Made by a program: the position numbers and the translations under genes. A model generated the notes under the pieces. It had not been told where the DNA came from. It made no database searches and saw nothing but the letters and a program-made list of their open reading frames with translations. 64,000 nt of DNA from Salinibacillus xinjiangensis (GTDB taxonomy: Bacteria; Bacillota; Bacilli; Bacillales; Alkalibacillaceae), in assembly GCF_009649735.1 (NCBI RefSeq), contig NZ_WJNH01000003.1:62001-126000 (forward strand). Reading direction: 5' to 3'. Positions 42,196 through 50,467 of this stretch are shown here, one piece after another; positions within the stretch are counted from its first letter, which is position 1, and every line of letters begins with the position of its first letter.

Positions 42196-42223
42196 GGGTG
42201 GGACAAGGAACCTGTCCCCCCCG
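42196..42223 (-). repeat. REP-like hairpin, inverted relative to 40936
   Basis: On the minus strand it reads CCGGGGGGGACAGG-TTCCTTGTCCC-ACCC and lies 6 bases after the stop of the ABC permease gene, as the 40936 copy follows its own upstream gene. Confidence 0.72.
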
Positions 42224-42229
42224 GACCAC

Positions 42230-43831
42230 TTAGTTCTGTAAATCACGTTTGTTGAATCCAATGAATCCTAGTATGATGATTCCGACAGCTATGATACTTA
42301 GTACAAACAATGGCATGAAGGCTGCGTCTTCGATTGGTAGCTGTGGGATATGGCCGAATGGTGACAGCTGGCCGACCCAGTCTGGAAATTGGAACATATT
42401 GCCTAGATAGAGCACGAAGAATGAGTAGATAAAGTAAAGCCAAACCAAATGCGTCATTCTTGGTAAAAATCCATTAAGGAGGATCGCGATACCAATCATG
42501 GCAACCATCGCTGGAAAGTATACGATAGCGGCACTATAAATCATGCCGAATTCAAGTCCTTCCTCCATAACAGAGGTCCCTGCTGACCATAAGCCAAGTG
42601 CACTTAAGGAGATCATCACAAAGGCATTGATCACAGCTAGAACAAAATATGATCCCATTAGCTTTGTTCGAGAAACTGCTCGTGTTAGGATATGCTCTAG
42701 ACGTTCCTTTTTCTCTTCTCCACGTAGTTTATTCATGGCAATGACAGGTGGGATGGTGGCAATCAGGGCAATTACAATCATAAGAGTAGGTATAAATTGT
42801 TCGACTAACGAGGCTCCTTCAGCTTGAACCAACATTTGCTCATACATTTCATTATCACCAAAGAACGTTTCGAAATCACCAAATATAGATCCATAGGACG
42901 CCCCCAATACAAATAAACCGATAGCCCAGGAGATAAAGCCTGTTCGCTGAAGGCGGAATGCCAGGCCAAATGGGCTTTGTAAAAATCGAGAGGCATACTT
43001 TTTACCTGGTTTGGATGCGATAAATCCCTGACCTAAATCCCGGATACTATTTAAATAATTGGATACAACCATTAAAATAATAGAAACAGCAAGCATCAAT
43101 AATACCGGAAGCCATTGATTTGACGAGTAGATTTCTGCTTTTGATACCCAGCCTAAAGGGGATAGCCAGGATAAGGACTCATTGCTTACATCAGTAATAG
43201 CACGAAGTAAATAAGCAATGAGTAGAACCGCGGTGGACCATCCAATTGTGCCTCGGGAACTTTCAGAGAGTTGAGCAAAAACCGCTGTCACTCCTGCAAA
43301 AACTAGCCCCGTTCCACCTAACGTAGCACCATAAAGCAAGGAGCCCTCTAAATCTAAGCTTTCAATACCAAGGGCATATAACCCGAAGCCTGTAAAAAGG
43401 GCTAAGCCAATAAATGTTGCGCTCGTCACTACTAATGATGCATTTAAATACGAGAGTCGGCCAGAGGGCAGGGCACGAATCATTTCAATTCGGCCATCCT
43501 CTTCATCTGCTCTGGTGTGACGAGCCATGAGTAAAATAGCCATAATCCCGACAATGACAGCGGTCATCAGCACCATTTGATGGGCAGTCATGGCGCCTGT
43601 TGTGTAATGGTTCAAATCTCCAGGGCCAAACATTGCCGTCATAGCAGGATTGGCCATGGTTTCGGTTATCGCATCTCTTTCCGCCTGTGTTTTATATAAA
43701 TTGTCAAAAGCAGGGGGAATGATAATCGTAAAAATCACTAACCCGATTAACCATAGGGCAATCCGGATGCGGTCAAGCCGAAAAATAAACCGAGCGAGCC
43801 GACCTGTGTTTGCGAGCACTTGATCAGCCAT
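42230..43831 (-). CDS. ABC exporter permease (polyketide/tetronasin-type, 12 helices)
   Basis: The 533-residue membrane protein consists of two similar halves of about six helices each. The N-terminal cytosolic start (GRLARFIFRLDRIRIALW), the HTRADEEDGRIEMIRALPSGR loop and the matching LRGEEKKERLEHILTRAVSRTKL loop in the second half are typical of TetB/TnrB3-like exporters of antibiotics. Its start overlaps the ATPase stop by 8 bases. It is last in the TetR-ATPase-permease operon and probably effluxes toxic compounds. Confidence 0.88.
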   Translation of the reverse strand: MADQVLANTGRLARFIFRLDRIRIALWLIGLVIFTIIIPPAFDNLYKTQAERDAITETMANPAMTAMFGPGDLNHYTTGAMTAHQMVLMTAVIVGIMAILLMARHTRADEEDGRIEMIRALPSGRLSYLNASLVVTSATFIGLALFTGFGLYALGIESLDLEGSLLYGATLGGTGLVFAGVTAVFAQLSESSRGTIGWSTAVLLIAYLLRAITDVSNESLSWLSPLGWVSKAEIYSSNQWLPVLLMLAVSIILMVVSNYLNSIRDLGQGFIASKPGKKYASRFLQSPFGLAFRLQRTGFISWAIGLFVLGASYGSIFGDFETFFGDNEMYEQMLVQAEGASLVEQFIPTLMIVIALIATIPPVIAMNKLRGEEKKERLEHILTRAVSRTKLMGSYFVLAVINAFVMISLSALGLWSAGTSVMEEGLEFGMIYSAAIVYFPAMVAMIGIAILLNGFLPRMTHLVWLYFIYSFFVLYLGNMFQFPDWVGQLSPFGHIPQLPIEDAAFMPLFVLSIIAVGIIILGFIGFNKRDLQN

Positions 43832-44732
43832 TAGTGGTCACCCCCTGTTTTTCATTACCCTCATAATGACGCATAAACAAATCCTCTAAGGTTGGGGGTG
43901 CACTTTCCAACTTCAGAATCCCAAATTGACTAACATGTTTGATGACATTGTCGAGCTCTTCCGTATCTACTTGAAAGGTTAAGCCATTCTCTGTTTCTTC
44001 TATATCATGAACTCCATTGAACTCCTCTAATGCTGTGATGGATTGTTTAGTATCCACAAGAATATGCGTACGCGTGAGGTGCCGCATTTCATTTAGGGAG
44101 CCGGATTCGATGATTTGACCTTGTCGAATAATGCCAACTCGATCACACAGCTTTTCTACTTCTGATAGAATGTGACTGGAAAGTAGAACACTCTTGCCTT
44201 GGCTTTTCACATCCATAACACATTCCTGAAATACGCGTTCCATTAACGGATCCAGTCCTGATGTTGGTTCATCTAAAACATACAAATCAGCATCAGACGA
44301 AAAGGCTGCGACTAACGCGACTTTTTGGCGATTACCTTTCGAATAAGTCCGGCATTTTTTGGTTGGGTCTAAATCAAACTTTTTGATTAATTCTTCTCGT
44401 TTATGGTTGTTATTCCCTCCACGTAGTTTTACAAATAAGTCAATCACCTCGCCACCTGTTAAATTAGGCCACAAATTCACATCACCAGGCACATAGGCGA
44501 GATGCTTATGAATATCCACTGCCTCATCCCAGGCATCCTTACCAAAGACCTTCACCTGACCCTCAGTTGCCTTCAAAATTCCAAGTAAAACGCGAATGGT
44601 CGTCGATTTACCAGCCCCGTTCGGACCAATAAAGCCAAATACTTCACCCTTTTTCACATCAAAATTCACATCGTATAGGGCGTTGAACTTTCCAAACGTT
44701 TTGGTTAAATGCTTGACTTCCAATACACTCAT
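43824..44732 (-). CDS. ABC exporter ATP-binding protein
   Basis: The 302-residue ATPase has Walker A GPNGAGKST, Q-loop AYVPGDVNLWPN, signature TYSKGNRQKV, Walker B LYVLDEPTSGLDP and the H-loop SSHILSEVEKL. The variant signature YSKGN instead of LSGGQ is common in this TetA-like subfamily. It starts 13 bases after the TetR stop and overlaps the permease gene. Confidence 0.9.
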   Translation of the reverse strand: MSVLEVKHLTKTFGKFNALYDVNFDVKKGEVFGFIGPNGAGKSTTIRVLLGILKATEGQVKVFGKDAWDEAVDIHKHLAYVPGDVNLWPNLTGGEVIDLFVKLRGGNNNHKREELIKKFDLDPTKKCRTYSKGNRQKVALVAAFSSDADLYVLDEPTSGLDPLMERVFQECVMDVKSQGKSVLLSSHILSEVEKLCDRVGIIRQGQIIESGSLNEMRHLTRTHILVDTKQSITALEEFNGVHDIEETENGLTFQVDTEELDNVIKHVSQFGILKLESAPPTLEDLFMRHYEGNEKQGVTTNG

Positions 44733-44745
44733 TTTCGTATCCCCC

Positions 44746-45357
44746 TTATTTGTAAAAACTACGCTTTAAGATTTCTGCATAACTTTCCCAATCTCTTAAT
44801 TGTTTCTCTCCAACCTCATCAAATGGTTTGATTTCACTTCTTGCTTTTTCCCCAAATCCTACCATCGTCCATGTCAGAATATCCATCGCTTTTTGGACAT
44901 CGATATCCTCACGAAACTTGGAGTAATCAATGTTCTCATAAATCTTGGTCAATCCCTCTTTAAAGACCACATTATACTTTTGATCAATTACATCCTTAAC
45001 TTCTTCTGAATCCTCATGAATGAGATAGGTGAGAAAATCAAAAATATGGGGTGACTGTTTCTGAATCTGTAGCTTTACCAATCCAACATTGCCAAGTCGT
45101 TTAAAAAGATCCCTTTCTGTAAAGTCGATGCGTTCATAAACTTTGTCAATAATTTGATAGGCATAATCAACCAGATATAAATATAAATCCTTCTTGTTTT
45201 GAAAATAGTTAAATAACGATCCTTTGGAAATCTCTGCTTCTTTTACCATTTCGTTAGTTGACGCTTTATCAAATCCGTTTTTCAAAAATTCTTTGAGTGC
45301 TGCATTCATAATACGTTCCTGTTTCTCTCTACTGAGGCTTTTAAACTTTGAGTGAAT
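44746..45357 (-). CDS. TetR/AcrR family repressor, probable ATT start
   Basis: Repressor of the exporter operon. The helix-turn-helix reads ASTNEMVKEAEISKGSLFNYF, followed by a helical ligand-binding domain. The first ATG (45309) would remove helix 1. The frame upstream adds a typical TetR beginning (SREKQERIMNAALKEFLKNGF), and AAGGAGG sits 9 bases before ATT 45357; no ATG/GTG/TTG is available before the upstream stop. An ATT start giving 203 residues is therefore inferred. Autoregulation through the two operators at 45386-45433 is likely. Confidence 0.82.
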   Translation of the reverse strand: MHSKFKSLSREKQERIMNAALKEFLKNGFDKASTNEMVKEAEISKGSLFNYFQNKKDLYLYLVDYAYQIIDKVYERIDFTERDLFKRLGNVGLVKLQIQKQSPHIFDFLTYLIHEDSEEVKDVIDQKYNVVFKEGLTKIYENIDYSKFREDIDVQKAMDILTWTMVGFGEKARSEIKPFDEVGEKQLRDWESYAEILKRSFYK

Positions 45358-45385
45358 CGCCTTTTACCTCCTTCATGGAGTGAAG

Positions 45386-45434
45386 TGACCATTGTGGTCA
45401 ACTCCAATGTATCAAAATTGACCGCATTGGTCAA
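45386..45434 (-). promoter_or_regulatory. TetR-operon promoter with two TGACC-N5-GGTCA operators
   Basis: Two inverted repeats, TGACC-ATTGT-GGTCA at 45386-45400 and TGACC-GCATT-GGTCA at 45419-45433, have centres 33 bases apart, i.e. three helical turns. On the minus strand TTGACC (45434-45429) and TACATT (45411-45406) form a promoter with a 17-base spacer. One operator covers the -35 and the other the expected transcription start, a textbook repression layout. Confidence 0.75.
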
Positions 45435-45524
45435 TGTTAATTTTGTTAATTTTTTCTTACCGGTTTTGTTTCATAACGAATAAGGTCAGATGATGATTGG
45501 GACATTAATACAGAGGTGAGATAT

Positions 45525-45959
45525 ATGAAAAGAATAATTACCATACTTACACTTGCAAGTTTTCTGGTGTTCCCCACCCAAATCAGTGCAAAATCTGACG
45601 TAGACTGCCCGAATGTCGAGCATTTAGAAAAGACTACCGTAAAAGATAAGGATGAATTAGTAGAAGCACTAGAGAAAATTGTTCCATCTACATATGGGAA
45701 GGGGGACTATGGTAATTACTACTCTGAATGGGAGGTCATCACAGCTGCCCCATTCCCGAATATTGTTGGAAATAAAAAAGATGAGGCATATTATGGAATG
45801 GCGAAAAATTTTTGTGGTGAAGAGGTAGCGAATCAGTCCTGGCTAGTCAGATTGCATTTTCCGAGATGGGAAGGGAAAAGTGCTAGCGCATCAGAAGGTC
45901 AAATTTTTCTAGCCAAGAGTCAAGAAGATGGATGGTTTGTTTGGTTTAGGTATCATTAA
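45525..45959 (+). CDS. Secreted protein of unknown function
   Basis: The 144-residue product has a signal peptide (residues 1-22, ending TQISA-K). Two Cys in the mature part (VDCPNVEH and NFCGEE) may form a disulfide. The rest is a mixed alpha/beta domain with aromatic-rich strands (YYSEWEVITAAPFP, WLVRLHFPRWEG, WFVWFRYH). ATG 45525 follows GAGGTGAG. It diverges from the TetR gene. No family is recognised with confidence. Confidence 0.65.
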   Translation: MKRIITILTLASFLVFPTQISAKSDVDCPNVEHLEKTTVKDKDELVEALEKIVPSTYGKGDYGNYYSEWEVITAAPFPNIVGNKKDEAYYGMAKNFCGEEVANQSWLVRLHFPRWEGKSASASEGQIFLAKSQEDGWFVWFRYH

Positions 45960-45969
45960 GTCCAAAGAC

Positions 45970-46003
45970 AAGGCTTAGAGATTACTTTTCTCTAAGCCTT
46001 GTT
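45970..46003. terminator. Bidirectional terminator between convergent genes
   Basis: AAGGCTTAGAG / CTCTAAGCCTT stem; it lies within the last codons of the minus-strand kinase gene. Confidence 0.7.
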
Positions 46004-46787
46004 CATGCTCAACCTTCAAATAGTTGTCAACGTCGCCAATAACCTCATCAACGGAAGAATAAGGGGAATTTAGCTGGAGGAGCCTTTTGATCATATAGGT
46101 AGCATGTTTAGAAAGAGTCAACTCATCCAACCAACTATCCCTTTTTCGACTGTTTTCATCAGGTTCAAAATTAGAATAGAGTAAAAAAAGGGCAAAGTGA
46201 CCCAAAGCAAAAAAGTCGCTTTCAACACGAATATTTCGAAATGGATTTTTTCTCATTTGTCTAGTCGACTTTTCGTGTAAGTACTTGGCTAGACCAAAAT
46301 CAATGACAGAAATTTGTCCATCCCGATATATAATGTTCGGAATGCGTAAATCTAAGTGAACGATGTTTTGATAATGAATGGTTTTTACTATATCTAGGAT
46401 GCGCCGTAATATCGAAAAGACTTCTTGTTCTTGATACACATACTCATCTTCAAAAATCAGCTGCTCAAAAGTTTTTCCTGCCTTGTACTCCATCACAAGA
46501 AATGTAGATTTTTCAATTTTAAATTCATCCATTAATCTTGGAATGGAGGGATGATTAAATTGCTTTAAAATCTCCGCTTCTTTTGTAAAGGTTCGTAATC
46601 CTCTTTTCCCCTTACGTTTTCGATTCTGCTTAAGGACCACCTGTTGCTCACCGATTAAATCCCAGGCTAAATAACTAATGCCGTAGCTGCCCTTACCGAG
46701 AAGCGATTCAATTTGGTACCGAGCATGAACAGTATGACCAATGGGGATTTCTTTTTCTAATAAATCGTGAACATACGAAAGAAACAT
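45975..46787 (-). CDS. prkD: Serine/threonine protein kinase, YbdM/PrkD type
   Basis: The 270-residue soluble Hanks-type kinase has a glycine loop (LLGKGSYG), ATP Lys in VVLKQNRKR, alphaC Glu in FTKEAEIL, catalytic loop HLDLRIPNI (HxD and Asn), DFG in VIDFGLAKY, and a short C-lobe. Size, motifs and the closing MIKRLLQLNSPYSSVDEVIGDVDNYL agree with B. subtilis YbdM (PrkD). No membrane helix or PASTA domain is present. A short basic protein gene lies directly upstream with a 2-base gap, suggesting translational coupling. Confidence 0.85.
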   Translation of the reverse strand: MFLSYVHDLLEKEIPIGHTVHARYQIESLLGKGSYGISYLAWDLIGEQQVVLKQNRKRKGKRGLRTFTKEAEILKQFNHPSIPRLMDEFKIEKSTFLVMEYKAGKTFEQLIFEDEYVYQEQEVFSILRRILDIVKTIHYQNIVHLDLRIPNIIYRDGQISVIDFGLAKYLHEKSTRQMRKNPFRNIRVESDFFALGHFALFLLYSNFEPDENSRKRDSWLDELTLSKHATYMIKRLLQLNSPYSSVDEVIGDVDNYLKVEHEQGLEKSNL

Positions 46788-46789
46788 AA

Positions 46790-46960
46790 TTAGCTACTAT
46801 ATGATCCAAAAAAGCCACTGGATTTATGTTTTCTTTTGTAGTGATGGTGGCCGTATTTTGATGGATATTTCCCATATTTTCTTCTTTTGTAGCCGCTACT
46901 GGAATAACGACGATGACTCATATTTTTCTTTACCATTTGCTTTACAATTTTCTTAAACAA
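46790..46960 (-). CDS. Short, very basic Tyr/Lys/His/Ser-rich protein upstream of the kinase
   Basis: Fifty-six codons from TTG 46960, with GGAGGGAGGA about 7 bases upstream. The product begins MFKKIVKQMVKKNMSHRRYSS and continues with repeats of YK-rich text (GYKRRKYGKYPSKYG, HHHYKRKHKSSGFFGS). It has no acidic residue. It may bind nucleic acid or the spore/cell surface, or be a substrate of the neighbouring kinase given eleven Ser residues and the 2-base gap; both are inference. Confidence 0.6.
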   Translation of the reverse strand: MFKKIVKQMVKKNMSHRRYSSSGYKRRKYGKYPSKYGHHHYKRKHKSSGFFGSYSS

Positions 46961-47185
46961 TACGTATTCCTCCCTCTCCTTTAGTTATACTATACTACGA
47001 TTAAAGTGGGGGATTAGTTTCAAAGTTTTTAGGTAGGTCACCAGGATTATTCTGTTTTATATCGAACTAATTTAATATGGATAAATTACATAAAAAGGTG
47101 TGATGTCTTATGGCAGAGAAACTAAATCCCGATTACAAAGTAGGTCTTGTCTTTTGGAAAAAGTCTATTCAGAGGAGATGTCACA

Positions 47186-47752
47186 TTGAAAGAAGAAGGA
47201 TCATTTGAAATTACTTCAGAAACAGAAAGATTAGTAATAAGACCTTTAAAGAAAGCTGATTATAAAAATTGGCTCAACGAATTTGAAAACCGTTATCCAT
47301 CTCAACATCGACACGATAAAGGGAGAATGGATATGAGTCAATGCACAGAGGAGTGGTTTCATAATCTAGTAGATAAACATCAAGAATTAGCACTTACCGA
47401 TACCGCTCACGTGTTTGGTGTATTTAGAAAAGAGGATGGTACACATTTAGGTATGGTTGATTTTTCAACCTTAGCAAGAGATGAGTTCCAGTGGGGTAGA
47501 ATAGGATACTCCATCCACAATCAATATTGGAGAAATGGTTATGGTGAAGAAGCTGTAAATGAAGCGCTTAATATGGCTTTTCATCATTTGAAATTTCATC
47601 GTATAGAGGCTCATATCAATTTAGATAATCCTGCTTCAATAAATCTAGCTGAGAATGTTGGAATGAAATATGAATGTACAAGAAAAGGGTTTATTTATGA
47701 ATTTGGGGGATGGACAGATAATTTAATTTATTATAAAAATTCGATTGACTAA
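47186..47752 (+). CDS. GNAT acetyltransferase (RimJ/RimL-like)
   Basis: The 188-residue form starts at TTG 47186, which has GAGGAG 9 bases upstream. Family features: TERLVIRPLKKADYKNWL, LGMVDFSTLARDEF, YSIHNQYWRNGYGEEAVNEAL (acetyl-CoA loop) and INLDNPASINLAENVGMKYE. The frame runs further up to TTG 47147 without a ribosome site. A separate well-placed ATG at 47110 (AAAAAGGTG upstream) opens a different frame of only 32 codons, so the original 5' end may have been altered. Confidence 0.85.
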   Translation: MKEEGSFEITSETERLVIRPLKKADYKNWLNEFENRYPSQHRHDKGRMDMSQCTEEWFHNLVDKHQELALTDTAHVFGVFRKEDGTHLGMVDFSTLARDEFQWGRIGYSIHNQYWRNGYGEEAVNEALNMAFHHLKFHRIEAHINLDNPASINLAENVGMKYECTRKGFIYEFGGWTDNLIYYKNSID

Positions 47753-47766
47753 CTTCTACAGATTAG

Positions 47767-47796
47767 GCGATTGTTCACTTAGAACAGTCGCTTTTT
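47767..47796 (+). terminator. Terminator of the GNAT gene
   Basis: GCGATTGTTC / GAACAGTCGC stem with five-base loop followed by TTTTT. Confidence 0.88.
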
Positions 47797-47900
47797 CACT
47801 TGGGAAGGCAAGAGTGGAACTAAGTATATTTGATTCATAACATGTAGAATGGTAAAAAGAGATTATCGAGTGAACTGTTCAGTACAAGGGAGGATATAAC

Positions 47901-48251
47901 ATGGCCAAACATAAAATTTATTCAATGAGTGTCGCAAAAGTCTACCCCCATTATGTTACGAAGGCGGAGAAAAAAGGACGCACAAAAGCGGAAGTCGACG
48001 AAATCATCCGATGGCTGACAGGGTATAGCCAGGAGGAGTTAGAGGCACATTTGGAAAAAGAGACTGACTTTGAGAACTTCTTTGCAGAAGCTCCCCAATT
48101 GAATCCTTCGCGCACTTTAATCAAAGGGGTGATCTGTGGTGTCCGGGTGGAAGACATCGAGGAACCAATTATGCAGGAAATTCGCTATTTGGATAAGCTG
48201 ATTGATGAGCTAGCAAAGGGTAAAGCGATGGAGAAGATTTTGCGTACATAA
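47901..48251 (+). CDS. DUF2200 family protein
   Basis: The 116-residue soluble protein matches the DUF2200 family: [24 protein letters not shown] near the N-terminus, [45 protein letters not shown] and [21 protein letters not shown] precedes ATG 47901. The function is unknown; it is a stand-alone gene with its own terminator. Confidence 0.88.
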   Translation: MAKHKIYSMSVAKVYPHYVTKAEKKGRTKAEVDEIIRWLTGYSQEELEAHLEKETDFENFFAEAPQLNPSRTLIKGVICGVRVEDIEEPIMQEIRYLDKLIDELAKGKAMEKILRT

Positions 48252-48268
48252 TAGGTGAAAATGATGAA

Positions 48269-48312
48269 GCACTGATTCCCTTTATAAAGTATAAAGGGGG
48301 CGGTGTTTTTTT
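48269..48312 (+). terminator. Terminator of the DUF2200 gene
   Basis: CCCTTTATA-AAG-TATAAAGGG inner hairpin, extended by CACTG/CGGTG arms, then seven T. Confidence 0.78.
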
Positions 48313-48441
48313 ATTGTCTAACTTTTGCTAGAAAACAGTATGTAGAGAGGAAGGTTAATCATAAGTTAAATTTTAAATTTTAGCACAAAAGGGAACTTTG
48401 TCAGTTTTAAAACGTAGAAAATAATTAAGGGAGGGACACAA

Positions 48442-48756
48442 ATGAAAAAGATTATAATTCAGTCATTGATATCGGCAGTCATTTTGGGTGTAATTGTGTG
48501 GATTGCTAGTTTTATCTTTTCTTTCTCATATGGTGAATGGAGCTTCTTCATTGGGCTAGGGTTTTCCGTTGTAATTTTCTTTTTTAGTAGTAGCGGTGGA
48601 GCATTATCAAAAGTTGCAAATTTAGAGGCAAGCGAGTCTAGCTGGAAAATCCAAAAAGATAATAATGATTTGAAAGCAAATGTTGGTACCATTTTTTATG
48701 GTTCTGTGCTTTATACAATCATCAGTTTTATCGTTATGGTTATCTTATTCTTTTAA
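48442..48756 (+). CDS. DUF5316-type small membrane protein
   Basis: The 104-residue protein has helices at about 4-24, 31-50 and 84-104 and a central polar loop (SKVANLEASESSWKIQKDNNDLK). This is the arrangement seen in Bacillus DUF5316 proteins. GGGAGGGA precedes ATG 48442. The function is unknown. Confidence 0.65.
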   Translation: MKKIIIQSLISAVILGVIVWIASFIFSFSYGEWSFFIGLGFSVVIFFFSSSGGALSKVANLEASESSWKIQKDNNDLKANVGTIFYGSVLYTIISFIVMVILFF

Positions 48757-48890
48757 GACAAAACGGAGCTTATCAAAAATGCTTCGAAATTTTTAGGAGA
48801 TGTACTCTACTGTTACAGGGGTTAGAGTAATGATTGATAAAAAAATATTATTCAATATAATTTTTTAACTAATCTATTGGGAGAGGTTTA

Positions 48891-49910
48891 ATGAAAAAGC
48901 ATATATCAGAAAAATTCAGAAATTTCGCCATAAAAGAGTGTAAAGGATCAAGCGAGTTATATGAAACGCTATCCATATCCATATCTAAAGATGATGAAAT
49001 TTTACAGCTAGCATCAATGGCTAGAGAAGGCCAGCCAATTCCTAATTTACTTTTCGGTGCTGTTCATTATCTTTTACTAAAGGGTAAGAATCATAAGCTA
49101 AAAGAATATTATCCTAGTATGGTAGAGGCTCCGAGTGATGTAGAGGACTCATTTTTTTACTTTAATGATTTTTGTCAGCAATACTCAGGTGAAATCATCA
49201 CTATTTTAAAGGAAAAGTCAGTCCAGACCAATGAAGTTCGTCGTTGTGCCTATCTCTTCCCGGCCTTTCAGTTTGTCTATGACATAGTCAAGAAACCTCT
49301 AGCTCTAGTAGAAATTGGAACGAGCGCTGGGCTGCAGCTATTATGGGATCAATATAGTTACTCCTATGGAACGAATCAGATTTATGGAAATGAGGAATCC
49401 AACGTACATATATCCTCGAAAATAGTCGGTAAGAACAGACTCATTATGAAAGATTCCATTCCACCAGTAGCTTCTAGGATTGGGGTAGACCTTCAAACAA
49501 TGGATGTCAATAACCAAGAAAATTATCTCTGGTTGAATGCTCTTATATGGCCCAATCATCATGAAAGAAGAGTTTTATTTGAAAAAGCTGTACATTACGT
49601 TAAGAATAATACATTGACCTTAATCGAAGGAGATGGGGTAGGACTACTTAAACAGCTTTCTGAGAGAATATCAAAAGATTACACGCTTTGTATATTTCAT
49701 ACCCATGTGGCGAACCAAATGCCCATCGAGGTGAAAACTAACTTATTAGAACAGGTGAAATCAATCGGTTCAGACAGAGAAATATTTCACATCTACAATA
49801 ACATCCAAGATTCCCGTTTGCATCTTGATTATTACTTGAATGGGGAAGAGTCCAAAAATGTAATCGGAGAGACTGACGGGCACGGAAGATGGTTTTCTTG
49901 GGAATTATGA
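48891..49910 (+). CDS. DUF2332 family protein
   Basis: The 339-residue soluble protein of the DUF2332 family has FAIKECKGSSELYETLS near the start, NLLFGAVHYLLL (about 48-59), RRCAYLFPAFQ, ALVEIGTSAGLQLLWDQYSY (about 137-156; a Rossmann/methyltransferase-like glycine turn), WLNALIWPNHHERR and LCIFHTHVANQMP. The glycine-rich ALVEIGTSAGL motif suggests an S-adenosylmethionine-type fold, but no activity is known. GGGAGAGG precedes ATG 48891. The following GNAT gene starts 20 bases after its stop. Confidence 0.85.
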   Translation: MKKHISEKFRNFAIKECKGSSELYETLSISISKDDEILQLASMAREGQPIPNLLFGAVHYLLLKGKNHKLKEYYPSMVEAPSDVEDSFFYFNDFCQQYSGEIITILKEKSVQTNEVRRCAYLFPAFQFVYDIVKKPLALVEIGTSAGLQLLWDQYSYSYGTNQIYGNEESNVHISSKIVGKNRLIMKDSIPPVASRIGVDLQTMDVNNQENYLWLNALIWPNHHERRVLFEKAVHYVKNNTLTLIEGDGVGLLKQLSERISKDYTLCIFHTHVANQMPIEVKTNLLEQVKSIGSDREIFHIYNNIQDSRLHLDYYLNGEESKNVIGETDGHGRWFSWEL

Positions 49911-49930
49911 TAGAAAATGAGGTGCAAACA

Positions 49931-50452
49931 GTGACAATAAAATTTATAAAAATGACGACCCCCACCGAAAATGTGATTGAAATGATGAATCGTTGGGAAA
50001 ATGATCCAGCATTAATTCCGTTGAAACAGCCTATCCAAAACGAATCAAAATTACATGATAGGGATGAACTGACGATTAAGGATGTTCGTAAGCGCTTGGA
50101 AAATCATGATATCTATTTAATCTATCTAAATGAACAGTTGATAGGGGAAATGAATTTCATGATTGATCCAGGTCATCTTTATAAAAAAGAGCCTGGGACT
50201 GCTTGGATTGGGATTACAATTGGCGAACCCCAAGCTCGTGGCAAGGGTATTGGGGGTATGGCCATGCAATATTTGGAGGATCAAATTCAAAAACAAGGAT
50301 TTAGACGCATTGAATTAGGCGTTTTTGAATTTAACAAGCCCGCTCACCGGCTTTATAAAAAATTGGGGTACAGGGAAATTGGACGAATCGAAAACTTTAC
50401 CTATTGGAAAGGAGAAATGTGGACAGATATTCCGATGGAAAAGTTTTTGTGA
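49931..50452 (+). CDS. GNAT acetyltransferase
   Basis: The 173-residue protein has LIGEMNFMIDPGHLYKKEPGTAWIGITIG, the acetyl-CoA loop QARGKGIGGMAMQYLE, and FEFNKPAHRLYKKLGYREIGRIENFTYWKGEMW at the end. GTG 49931 is chosen because GAGGTG is 6 bases upstream; longer in-frame starts run into the DUF2332 gene. It is followed 15 bases later by a TmrB-like ATPase gene, probably one transcript. The resemblance to small-molecule acetyltransferases is general. Confidence 0.85.
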   Translation: MTIKFIKMTTPTENVIEMMNRWENDPALIPLKQPIQNESKLHDRDELTIKDVRKRLENHDIYLIYLNEQLIGEMNFMIDPGHLYKKEPGTAWIGITIGEPQARGKGIGGMAMQYLEDQIQKQGFRRIELGVFEFNKPAHRLYKKLGYREIGRIENFTYWKGEMWTDIPMEKFL

Positions 50453-50467
50453 TGAAAGGGGACGAAC

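Noticed and set aside
47110-47208. ATG with good ribosome site opening a 32-codon frame before the GNAT gene
   Set aside because: The product is too short and not conserved-looking; it may be a remnant or leader, but it cannot be supported as a gene.
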